From contig CAUJDF010000035.1 of NCBI GenBank assembly GCA_963169045.1, positions 1 through 64,000 of the forward strand: a stretch of DNA of 64,000 nt. Direction: 5' to 3'. The position numbers were made by a program, and so were the translations under genes. The DNA comes from Myxococcota bacterium (GTDB taxonomy: Bacteria > Myxococcota_A > Bradymonadia > UBA7976 > UBA1532). Position 1 is the first letter of the stretch, and each line of letters begins with the position of its first letter. This document shows, piece by piece, positions 40,538 through 48,141 of this stretch. The notes under the pieces were generated by a model. That model saw nothing but the letters and a program-made list of their open reading frames with translations. It searched no databases and was not told the DNA's origin.

Positions 40538-42985
40538 ATGTTCGGCAGCGACGCCTTCATGCCCCACGGGCACTGCTATTTCTGGACCCCCTCGATCGTC
40601 TGGACCCAGGTACTGTCGAACGGCGCCATCGGTCTGTCGTACGTGGCGATCGCCTTCACCCTCGCCTACGTCGTCTGGCGGGGCCCGACGCTGCCCTTCC
40701 GCGCGATGGGCGTCGCGTTCGGCACGTTCATCATCACCTGCGGTCTGACGCACTTCCTCGACGTGCTCGTCATCTGGAAGCCCGAGTACTGGCTCGACAG
40801 CGCGGTGCGCGTGGTCACGGCCCTCGCGTCGATGGGCACGGCGCTCATGCTGCCGCCGCTGGTGCCGCGGATGTTCGATCTGGCGAACGGGGCCGCGGCC
40901 GCCCGGGACCGCGGCATCAAGCTGCAGACGATGGTGGAGGAGCTCGAGGCGGCCCAGCGGCGGGCGCGGGAGATCGACGCGCTCAAGACGCAGTTCTTCG
41001 CGAACGTGAGCCACGAGCTGCGCACCCCGCTGACCCTCATGCTCGGCCCGCTCGAGCGGCTGCTGGCCGGCGACGGCCTGAGCGAGGCGCAGCGCGCCGA
41101 CGCCGAGCTGGCGCAGCGCAACGCGCGCTCGCTCCTGGGCCTCGTCAACGACCTGCTCGACGTCGCCAAGGTCGAGGCGGGCAAGATGGACCTCGACTAC
41201 GCGCGCGCCGATCTCGCGACGCTCGTGCGCCGCGTGTCCGCCAACTTCGAGGAGGTGGCGCGGGCGCGCGGCGTCGAGCTCGTCGTCGCGGCGCCCCGCG
41301 CGATGCCGGCCGAGCTCGACGTGGCGCGCATCGAGCGCGTGCTGCTCAACCTGCTCGCCAACGCGCTCGAGTTCACGCCGTCCGGCGGCCGCGTGCGCTG
41401 CGACCTGCGCGCCGGCGGTCCGGGCGCCGTGCTCGAGGTGGGCGACAGCGGGCCCGGCATCCCGGCCGAGGCGCGCCGCGCCGTCTTCGAGCGCTTCGAG
41501 CAGGCCGCCGACGCTCGCGGTCCGGCCGGGCGGCGTCTCTTCGGCGGCACGGGCCTCGGCCTCGCCATCTGCCGCGACTTCGTCACGCTCCACGGCGGCG
41601 CGATCGAGGTCGGCGATGCGCCCGAGGGCGGCGCGCTGTTGCGCGTCGAGCTGCCGTTGCGGGCTCCCGAGGGCGCCGCGGTCCGGGCCGACGCCGGCCA
41701 CTCGATCGCCGCCGACGACGCGGCGCGACGCGCCGTGGACGGGCTGCGCCTGCCCGCCTCCGGGGCGGTCGCGACGGGGCCGGCCGAGGCGCCGCTGGTC
41801 CTGGTCGTCGAGGACAACGCCGACATGGCGCGCTTCGTGCGCGAGACGCTGGCGCCCGACTTCCGCACCGAGTGGGCGGCGGATGGGGCGGAAGGTCTCG
41901 AAAAGACTCGAGATCTGGCTCCTGACCTCGTGCTGACCGACATGATGATGCCGGGGGTGTCCGGCGAGGCGCTCGCGTCGGCGTTGCGGGCCGATCCCGC
42001 GCTGGCCGGCATCCCGGTGGTCGTCCTGAGCGCGAAGGCCGACGAAGCGATGCGCGTGCGCATGCTGCGGGCGGGCGTGCGCGACTACGTGACCAAGCCG
42101 TTCTTCGCCGAGGAGCTGCGGGCGCGCGTCGCCAACCACGTGGCGCTCAAGCGCGCCGGCGACGTGCTGCGCGGCGCGCTGGCGACCCGCGCGCACGACA
42201 TCGAGGAGATGGCGCGCGAGCTGGCGAAACGCAAGGCGCAGCTCGAAGCGGCGCTCGACGCGGCGCAGGCCGCGCGCGAGCTGGCGGAGCGGGCGAGCCG
42301 GGTGAAGAGCGACTTCCTGCGGCTGGTCTCGCACGAGCTGCGCACGCCGCTCGGTTCGATCTACCTGCAGATCGAGCTGCTGGGCCTCGATCCCGCGGGG
42401 GAGGCGGGGCAGGAGGCGATCGAGCGGCTGCGGCGCGGCGCGCAGCGCCTCGAGGCGCTCGTCGACGGGCTGCTCACCTACGCGCGGGCGGAGCGCGGCG
42501 GCCTGAAGGTCGAGCCGGCGGCGATCGACGTCGCGGCGCTCGTCGTGCAGATCGCCGACGAGCTGCGCCCGGAGGCGGAGGCGAAGGGCCTGGCGCTGGC
42601 GGTCGAGGCCGCGCCGGGCATGCCGCCGCTCCGCAGCGACGCGGAGCTCGTGGCCCTCGTGCTGCGCAACCTGGTGGGCAACGCGACGAAGTTCACCGAG
42701 CGCGGCGGCGTGCGCGTCGAGGCGAGCCACGACGGCGCCGCGCACCGGCTCGTGGTCGCCGACACGGGCCGGGGCATCGCGCCCGACATCCAGCCGCGCA
42801 TCTTCGAGCCGTTCGTTCAGGGCGAGACCACCCGGCAGAAGCATCTCCCCGGCGTCGGCCTGGGACTTGCGCTGGTCCGTCAAGTCGTGGAAATCCTGGG
42901 TGGTCAGGTGCATCTGATCTCGATCCCCGGTGAGGGCAGCACCTTCACGGTCGTGCTGCCCCCCGCCACGCACGAAAGGTCGTGA
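40538..42985 (+). CDS. Hybrid histidine kinase with ethylene-receptor-like membrane domain
   Basis: An 815-residue protein. Residues 1-115 form a three-helix membrane domain of the ETR1 / MPHG type: MPHGHCYFW (8-16), LSNGAIGLSY, PFRAMGVAFGTFIITCGLTHFLDV and TALASMGTALMLPPLVP. Cys68 and His72 match the copper ligands of plant ETR1, but the position of the essential Asp25 is Asn28. Then HisKA 1 (NVSHELRTPLTL, His159), HATPase 1, a receiver (VVEDNADMARF, LTDMMMPG, VTKPFF, about 427-545), HisKA 2 (LVSHELRTPLGS), HATPase 2. Two kinase cores around one receiver is unusual. AGGAGGGG precedes ATG 40538. A receiver gene follows 3 bp after the stop. Confidence 0.85.
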   Translation: MFGSDAFMPHGHCYFWTPSIVWTQVLSNGAIGLSYVAIAFTLAYVVWRGPTLPFRAMGVAFGTFIITCGLTHFLDVLVIWKPEYWLDSAVRVVTALASMGTALMLPPLVPRMFDLANGAAAARDRGIKLQTMVEELEAAQRRAREIDALKTQFFANVSHELRTPLTLMLGPLERLLAGDGLSEAQRADAELAQRNARSLLGLVNDLLDVAKVEAGKMDLDYARADLATLVRRVSANFEEVARARGVELVVAAPRAMPAELDVARIERVLLNLLANALEFTPSGGRVRCDLRAGGPGAVLEVGDSGPGIPAEARRAVFERFEQAADARGPAGRRLFGGTGLGLAICRDFVTLHGGAIEVGDAPEGGALLRVELPLRAPEGAAVRADAGHSIAADDAARRAVDGLRLPASGAVATGPAEAPLVLVVEDNADMARFVRETLAPDFRTEWAADGAEGLEKTRDLAPDLVLTDMMMPGVSGEALASALRADPALAGIPVVVLSAKADEAMRVRMLRAGVRDYVTKPFFAEELRARVANHVALKRAGDVLRGALATRAHDIEEMARELAKRKAQLEAALDAAQAARELAERASRVKSDFLRLVSHELRTPLGSIYLQIELLGLDPAGEAGQEAIERLRRGAQRLEALVDGLLTYARAERGGLKVEPAAIDVAALVVQIADELRPEAEAKGLALAVEAAPGMPPLRSDAELVALVLRNLVGNATKFTERGGVRVEASHDGAAHRLVVADTGRGIAPDIQPRIFEPFVQGETTRQKHLPGVGLGLALVRQVVEILGGQVHLISIPGEGSTFTVVLPPATHERS

Positions 42986-42988
42986 GCG

Positions 42989-43369
42989 TTGCCCGAGCGC
43001 AACGACAGCATCCTGGTCGTCGAGGACGACGCCGACATCCGCACCGCGCTGGCGCTGCTCCTGCGGTCGACGGGGTACGCCGTCTCGACCGCCGCCGACG
43101 GCGCCCAGGCGATGGACCAGATGCGCGAAGCCGGCCCGCCCGCGCTGATCCTGCTCGACCTGATGATGCCGGTGATGGACGGCTGGCAGCTCCGGGCGGC
43201 GATGCTCGCCGACGAGACCCTGCGCGACGTGCCGGTCGTCGTCCTCTCGGGCGTCCACGACCTCGAGGAGGTGGCCGAGGCCCTCAAGGCCGTGGCCTCG
43301 GTGCCCAAGCCGGTCTCGTTCTCGAAGCTGCGCAGCGTCATCTCGCAACACCTGCCCGCCGCCGGCTGA
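42989..43369 (+). CDS. Single-domain response regulator receiver protein
   Basis: A 126-residue CheY-like protein: SILVVEDDADIRTALALLL, phosphoacceptor Asp in ALILLDLMMPVMDGWQL, VVVLSGVHDLEEVAEAL, SVPKPVSFSKLRSV. It starts three bases after the ETR-like kinase stop, at a TTG codon with AAAGG nearby; a start further in is possible. The gene order makes it the natural partner of that kinase. Confidence 0.85.
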   Translation: MPERNDSILVVEDDADIRTALALLLRSTGYAVSTAADGAQAMDQMREAGPPALILLDLMMPVMDGWQLRAAMLADETLRDVPVVVLSGVHDLEEVAEALKAVASVPKPVSFSKLRSVISQHLPAAG

Positions 43370-43378
43370 GGACGCCGC

Positions 43379-43384
43379 TACAAT
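43379..43384 (+). promoter_or_regulatory. Start-proximal -10 hexamer TACAAT
   Basis: TACAAT ends 8 nt before the ATG at 43393, with no ribosome site between. It is the closest match to the sigma70 -10 consensus among the start-proximal hexamers in this window. No convincing -35. Confidence 0.4.
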
Positions 43385-43392
43385 GCGCGGCC

Positions 43393-43953
43393 ATGTCGAA
43401 AGTGGTCGCCCTCTCCGCCCTCGCCCTTTCGCTCGCCGCCTGCACCTCGGAGCCGCCGCGGGCCGGGCGCGCGCCCGCCAGCGCCGCCCCGTCGCCCGCA
43501 ACCGATGTCGCGCCCTCCGCGGGGGCGAGCGCCTCCGCGGCGAACGACACCGTCTGGCTCGACCCCGCGAAGCTCGAGCGCGGGCCGGTCCTCCACGAGC
43601 GGCTCGGCGAGGCGCAGGTCGCGCGCATCACGCGCCTGCAGGCCGCCTTCGCCGAGGTGGAGCCGACGCCCGTCGAGAAGTGGATCGACGACTTCCGGCG
43701 CGATCGCGATCCCGACGGCGAGATCGCCATCTGGGAGGCCATGGCTGGCGCGTACGGCACCTTCACGGGCGCGCGCACGCTGACGCTCGACCAGAAGAAG
43801 GAGGCGTTCGGCCTCCTGCTGCTGCGCTCCGGCGCGTCCGCCGAGGAGGCGCTGCAGCGCGGCGCGCCCGCGCACCTCACGCGCGAGGACGCGGCGGCGC
43901 TGCTGGCGCTCTACCGCGAGCCGCCCAAGCCGATCGGCGTCACGCCGCGCTGA
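43393..43953 (+). CDS. Small lipoprotein of unknown function
   Basis: A 186-residue lipoprotein: signal peptide ending in LSLAAC, a Pro/Ala/Ser-rich linker, then a helical domain of about 130 residues (RGPVLHERLGEAQVARITRLQAAF, VEKWIDDFRRDRDPDGEIAIWEAM, LTLDQKKEAFGLLLLRSG), ending in a Pro-rich tail. No motif of known catalysis. The D-P-D-G-E-I segment could bind a metal. Probably a periplasm-facing structural lipoprotein. Converges with the RluA-like gene (14-bp overlap). Confidence 0.6.
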   Translation: MSKVVALSALALSLAACTSEPPRAGRAPASAAPSPATDVAPSAGASASAANDTVWLDPAKLERGPVLHERLGEAQVARITRLQAAFAEVEPTPVEKWIDDFRRDRDPDGEIAIWEAMAGAYGTFTGARTLTLDQKKEAFGLLLLRSGASAEEALQRGAPAHLTREDAAALLALYREPPKPIGVTPR

Positions 43954-44692
43954 ACGTCCCGCAATCCGGGCAGAACTCGCCGGCGGCGATCGCGAGCCGA
44001 CGCCCGCCGCAGGCGCACGGCGCGTCGCCGCGGAGCGGCACGGGCGGCGGCACGAACGGCGAAGCCCAGTCGGGCCCGACGATGCGCGCGTGGTGCAGCG
44101 CGAACGGGCCCGGCGCGCCGCCGTAGATCGCGTCGCCGTCGAGCGGCAGGCCGGCGGCGGCGGCGTGGGCGCGGATCTGGTGCATCACGCCGGTGCGGAT
44201 CTCGGCCTCCCACGTCGCCGGACCCAGGCGGCGGAGGCGCGTCCAGGCCAGGTACCACTTGCCGCGATGGCCCGTGCGCGGGCCGCGCTGCACGACCATG
44301 CGGTCCTTGCGGCGGGGGTGGTGGGCGATCGGCGCGTCGACCACGCGCTCGCCGAACGCCACGTCACCGCTCGATCGCAGCACGTAGAACTTGCGGAGCC
44401 GTCCGCCGCGGAACGCCGCGCGCAGCGCCTCGAGGTCGGCGGGCGTGCGCGCGGCCACGAGCAGGCCCGAGGTCGCGTTGTCGAGGCGATGGGCGATGCC
44501 GCCCTCGAAGCCCGTCGGCCACGGTCCCGGCCCGGCGCGCGGCGCCCAGCGGCGCAGCACGCAATCGCCGTCGGGATCGGCGTGCGGCGGGAACACGGGC
44601 AGCCCCGCCGGCTTGCGCAGCCACACGCGTCCTTCGTCGCCGCCGATCACGAGGGCATCGCCGGTCACGCTGCGGGCCAGGGGCGGCGACAC
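43940..44692 (-). CDS. RluA family RNA pseudouridine synthase with C-terminal zinc ribbon
   Basis: A 250-residue protein with the RluA catalytic motif HRLDNATSGLLV (Asp71), WLRKPAGLPVFPPHAD, FYVLRSS, GVMHQIRAHAAAAGLPLDGD and ALHHARI. It would isomerise uridine in rRNA or tRNA. The C-terminus adds CACGG and FCPDCG (Cys226, Cys228, Cys241, Cys244), a small zinc ribbon not standard in RluA. The GTG at 44692 is used as start but is uncertain; a TAGCTT hexamer is 9 nt upstream, and an ATG two bases away is out of frame. Ends in an overlap with the lipoprotein gene. Confidence 0.85.
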   Translation of the reverse strand: MSPPLARSVTGDALVIGGDEGRVWLRKPAGLPVFPPHADPDGDCVLRRWAPRAGPGPWPTGFEGGIAHRLDNATSGLLVAARTPADLEALRAAFRGGRLRKFYVLRSSGDVAFGERVVDAPIAHHPRRKDRMVVQRGPRTGHRGKWYLAWTRLRRLGPATWEAEIRTGVMHQIRAHAAAAGLPLDGDAIYGGAPGPFALHHARIVGPDWASPFVPPPVPLRGDAPCACGGRRLAIAAGEFCPDCGTFSAA

Positions 44693-44758
44693 ATGCGGCC
44701 GAAGCTAGGTGAGAACGGCGGGCCGTGCAATGGCTCGACGGCGCATCGGGGGGCTGCT

Positions 44759-47548
44759 ATGCGTACGTGGGCGCTTCGGAACAGGGCAGAAGGGGGAGGG
44801 GGGGTGGCGGGTGAGCTCCTGGCCGGCGACCTCGTCGCCGTGCTGCAGGCGGTCGCCGACGGGGTCGTCGTGTTCGACGAGGCGGGCCGCGTGGTGCTGA
44901 TCAACGAGGCGGCGGTGCGCCTCGGGGGGTTCCCCGAGGTCGCGGTCGCCCATGCCTACTTCGAACACATCGCGAAGGGACCGCCGCCGGACGTGCGACT
45001 GCTGGGCGCCGACGGCCGCGCGCTGCCCTACGACGCGTGGCCCCTCACGAAGGCGCGGCGCGGCGAGGCCTTCCGCGAGACCGAGGTGACGCTCGTGCGG
45101 GAAGGCAGCGCCGCCCGCAAGACGGGGGTGTTCACGGGCACGATGGTCGAGCGGTCGGGCGGCGGGCGCCTGCTCGTGACGACCCTGCGCGACGTGACCG
45201 CCCAGCGAGAGGCCGAGGCCTCCCTCCGGGCGAGCGACGAGCGCCACCTGCTCGCCGGCCGGGCCACCCGAGACGTGATCTGGGACTGGGACCCGCAGGC
45301 CCGGCGCATCGCCTGGTCCGGCAGCGGCATCGAGCTGTTCGGCCATCCGCCGGCGCCCGATGGCACGACCTACGCGTGGTGTGTCGAGCAAGTCCACCCC
45401 GAGGATCGCGAGCGCATCGACGCGGGCCTGCGTCGCGCCCTCGCCGGCGACGACGAGCTCTGGCAGGCGGAGCACCGGTTCCGCCGCGCCGACGGCACCT
45501 TTGCCGATGTTTTCGACCGCGGGTGCATCGTGCGGGACGCCGGTGGCCACCTTGTGCGCATGGTCGGCGTGATGACCGACGTCTCGCCGCTGCGGGCGGC
45601 GGAGGCGGCGCTGAGGGCGACCCGGGAGCGGCTCGACCTGGCGCACCGCCTCGCCGGCACGGGCGCCTGGGACGTCGATCTGGCGACACGTCGCTTTTGG
45701 TGCTCGCCCGAGCTGGCCGCCATCTTCGGCCGCGACCCGCCCCCCACGACGATCGACGAGGCGGACGCGCTGGTCCACCCCCAGGACCTGCCGCGCCTGC
45801 GGGCGCGCGTGGCCGAGACGGTGGCCGGCGGGGGCGACTGCGACCTGGAGTTCCGGGTGCTGCACCCCGCCCTGGGCGTGCGCTGGCTGCAGGCGCTCGG
45901 TCGCGTGTCGCGCGACGCGGACGGCCGCCCGCGGCGCCTGTCGGGCATCACGCTCGACGTCACCGAGCGGCGCCTGGCCGCCGCCGAGCGCGAGCGGCTG
46001 CTCGCCCTGGCCGACGCCGCCCGCGCCGCCGCCGAGCTGGCGCGCGACGACCTCGGGCGCATGATCGAGCGCATGAGCGACGCCTTCGTGTCGCTCGACC
46101 ATGCCGGCCGCCTCACGTGGCTGAACGGCACCGCGCTGGGGATCGCCGGGAGGCCGCGCGAGGCGCTCATCGGCCATACGCCCGCCGAGCTCTTTCCTGA
46201 GCTCGAGGGTTCCGAGGCGGTCGCCGCCCTCGGCCGCGCCGTCGCCGGGCAGCGGCCCTCGAGCTTCGAGCTCGCCGCCCGGTCCGGGAACTTCTACTCG
46301 GTGCGCGTCTTTCCTTCGCCCGAAGGGTTGTCGATCCTCGCGCAGGACGTCACCGAGCGCCGGCGGGCCGAGGAGGCGCTGGCGCGGCGCACGGCGCAGC
46401 TTCGCGACATCACGGACGCCGTGCCCGTCCGCATCGGCCACTTCGACACGGACGAGCGCTTCGACTTCATGAACGCCGCGTACGAGCGCCACTACGGCGT
46501 GTCGTTCGACCCGGCCGGGTCCATGCGGGTGCGCGACCTGCTCGGCGAGGCGACGTACGCCCGGGCCGAGGGCAGCATCCGGCGCGTCCTCGCGGGCGAG
46601 ACGGTGCGCTTCGAGAACCGCGGCACGCTTCCGGACGGCGACGAGTGGTTCGCGGACGTCGCGCTCGTCCCGCACCGCGCTCCCGCCGGCGCGGTGGTCG
46701 GCGCCTACGTCGTCGCCGCCGACATCACGCCGCTCAAGCGGGCGGAGGCGGCGTTGCGCGACCTCAATCGATCGCTCGAGGCCCGCGTCGCGGAGCGCAC
46801 GGCCCAGCTCGAGGAGCAGGCGGCGCGGCTGCGCCTGCTGGCGGCGGAGCTGACCGACAGCGAGCTGCGGGCGCGTCGCCGCCTCGCCGAGGTCGTGCAC
46901 GACCACCTCCAGCAGCTGCTCGTCGCCGCGCGCATGCGCCTCGCCGCCGCGGCGCGGCTCGCCGGCGACGAGGCGGCGAGGCGCATGCTCGACGACACCG
47001 GCCAGATCCTCGGCGACGCCATCGACGTCTCGCGGTCGCTGGCGGTCGAGCTGCAGCCGCCGGTGCTCTTCGAGCGCGGGCTCGCGGCGGCGCTGCGCTG
47101 GCTCGCGGGCTGGGTGCGCGAGCAGCACGGCCTCGAGCTGGCGCTCTCGATCCACGAGGGCGTCGAGCCGGCCGACGAGGGCACGCGCGCGCTGCTGTTC
47201 ACCGCGGTCCGCGAGCTCCTGTTCAACGTGGTGAAGCACGCGGGCGTCCAGCGCGCGCGGGTGGTCATGCGCAGCGCGCGCGGGGGTTGCGTCCGCGTGG
47301 CGGTGATCGACGCCGGCCGCGGTTTCGCGGTGGACGACGGCATGAGCCGCGGCGGCTTCGGCCTGTTCAGCATCGGCGAGCGGCTGCGCGCCCTCGGCGG
47401 CGACGTGACGGTCCGCTCGCGCCCGGGGGCCGGCACCCGCGTCGACCTGCTGCTGCCCCGCGCGACCGGGGCGACGCCACACACCGTCCGCCGACCCGCG
47501 CCCCTGCGCCGCCCCCGCCCTCCGTCCGCTCCACGGCCGACTGCCTGA
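44759..47548 (+). CDS. Multi-PAS sensor histidine kinase, NarL-type
   Basis: A 929-residue cytosolic kinase. It has about five PAS-like modules in a row (the first ends TLRDVTAQREAEASL; later VHPEDRERIDAGLRRAL, VHPQDLPRLRARV, LSGITLDVTERRLAA, LAQDVTERRRAEEAL, VVAADITPLKRAEAAL). Then a coiled coil and a HisKA_3/HATPase core of the NarX/DegS kind: RRRLAEVVHDHLQQLLVAARM (split), then VRELLFNVVKHAGV, VAVIDAGRGFAVDD and GFGLFSIGERL. No membrane helix. Its partner should be a NarL-family regulator, but none is in the window. Start ATG 44759, or GTG 44804 with a GGGAGGGG site. Confidence 0.88.
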   Translation: MRTWALRNRAEGGGGVAGELLAGDLVAVLQAVADGVVVFDEAGRVVLINEAAVRLGGFPEVAVAHAYFEHIAKGPPPDVRLLGADGRALPYDAWPLTKARRGEAFRETEVTLVREGSAARKTGVFTGTMVERSGGGRLLVTTLRDVTAQREAEASLRASDERHLLAGRATRDVIWDWDPQARRIAWSGSGIELFGHPPAPDGTTYAWCVEQVHPEDRERIDAGLRRALAGDDELWQAEHRFRRADGTFADVFDRGCIVRDAGGHLVRMVGVMTDVSPLRAAEAALRATRERLDLAHRLAGTGAWDVDLATRRFWCSPELAAIFGRDPPPTTIDEADALVHPQDLPRLRARVAETVAGGGDCDLEFRVLHPALGVRWLQALGRVSRDADGRPRRLSGITLDVTERRLAAAERERLLALADAARAAAELARDDLGRMIERMSDAFVSLDHAGRLTWLNGTALGIAGRPREALIGHTPAELFPELEGSEAVAALGRAVAGQRPSSFELAARSGNFYSVRVFPSPEGLSILAQDVTERRRAEEALARRTAQLRDITDAVPVRIGHFDTDERFDFMNAAYERHYGVSFDPAGSMRVRDLLGEATYARAEGSIRRVLAGETVRFENRGTLPDGDEWFADVALVPHRAPAGAVVGAYVVAADITPLKRAEAALRDLNRSLEARVAERTAQLEEQAARLRLLAAELTDSELRARRRLAEVVHDHLQQLLVAARMRLAAAARLAGDEAARRMLDDTGQILGDAIDVSRSLAVELQPPVLFERGLAAALRWLAGWVREQHGLELALSIHEGVEPADEGTRALLFTAVRELLFNVVKHAGVQRARVVMRSARGGCVRVAVIDAGRGFAVDDGMSRGGFGLFSIGERLRALGGDVTVRSRPGAGTRVDLLLPRATGATPHTVRRPAPLRRPRPPSAPRPTA

Positions 47549-47601
47549 TCCCCGCGACCCGCGCCGCCCGCCCGTCGTCATCGAGCCAGGGCAGGTGAGC
47601 G

Positions 47602-48141
47602 ATGCGATGCGTCCCGCGGGTTCACGATTCCTTGCAGATTCGCGATGTTGCGACGCCGACGGACGCGCCGCCATACGAGCTCGTCGACCACCTCGGGCGC
47701 CCGCGCCTGCGGCTGGACGAGGCGGGGCGCTTCGTCGTGCTGCACCTCGACGGCATGGCCGGCTTCGACGACCTCGCCGCGGCGTTCCGGGCGCGGTTCG
47801 GCCGCGTGCTCGACCCCGCGGGGTTCACCCGCGCCGTGCAGCGGCTGGCGGGCGCCGGCCTGCTCACCACCGACGAGCGGGCGCTCCGCGTGATCCGCGC
47901 GCTGCGGACGCAGGGCGTGCGCTACCGGACGGCGGTGCGCGACCGCCGCGCCGAGCCGCGCGGCGATCGGCGAGCGCACGACGCCGAGCCGGTCGCGATC
48001 GCGTTCGACCACGCCGTCTATCTGCTGAACGAGGGGCGCCTCGACCGCGCGCTCGACCTCTTCCGCAGCCTCGCGCGCGAGCGCCCCGCGGACGTCCGGC
48101 TGCGCATCCTCTGCGCGCACCTCGAGCGCGCTACGGCCTGA
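47602..48141 (+). CDS. Hypothetical protein with PqqD-like and TPR-like segments
   Basis: A 179-residue protein. The N-terminal half resembles a PqqD-type winged-helix-like domain (RFVVLHLDGMAGFDDLAAAF, FTRAVQRLAGAGLL). A very Arg-rich linker (about 110-125) joins it to a C-terminal helix pair of TPR type (AVYLLNEGRLDRALDLFRSLARERPADVRLRI, split). It is probably cytoplasmic. No known function; the combination suggests protein-protein contact. Start ATG 47602 follows CAGGTGAG. Ends in an 11-bp overlap with the convergent patatin gene. Confidence 0.5.
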   Translation: MRCVPRVHDSLQIRDVATPTDAPPYELVDHLGRPRLRLDEAGRFVVLHLDGMAGFDDLAAAFRARFGRVLDPAGFTRAVQRLAGAGLLTTDERALRVIRALRTQGVRYRTAVRDRRAEPRGDRRAHDAEPVAIAFDHAVYLLNEGRLDRALDLFRSLARERPADVRLRILCAHLERATA

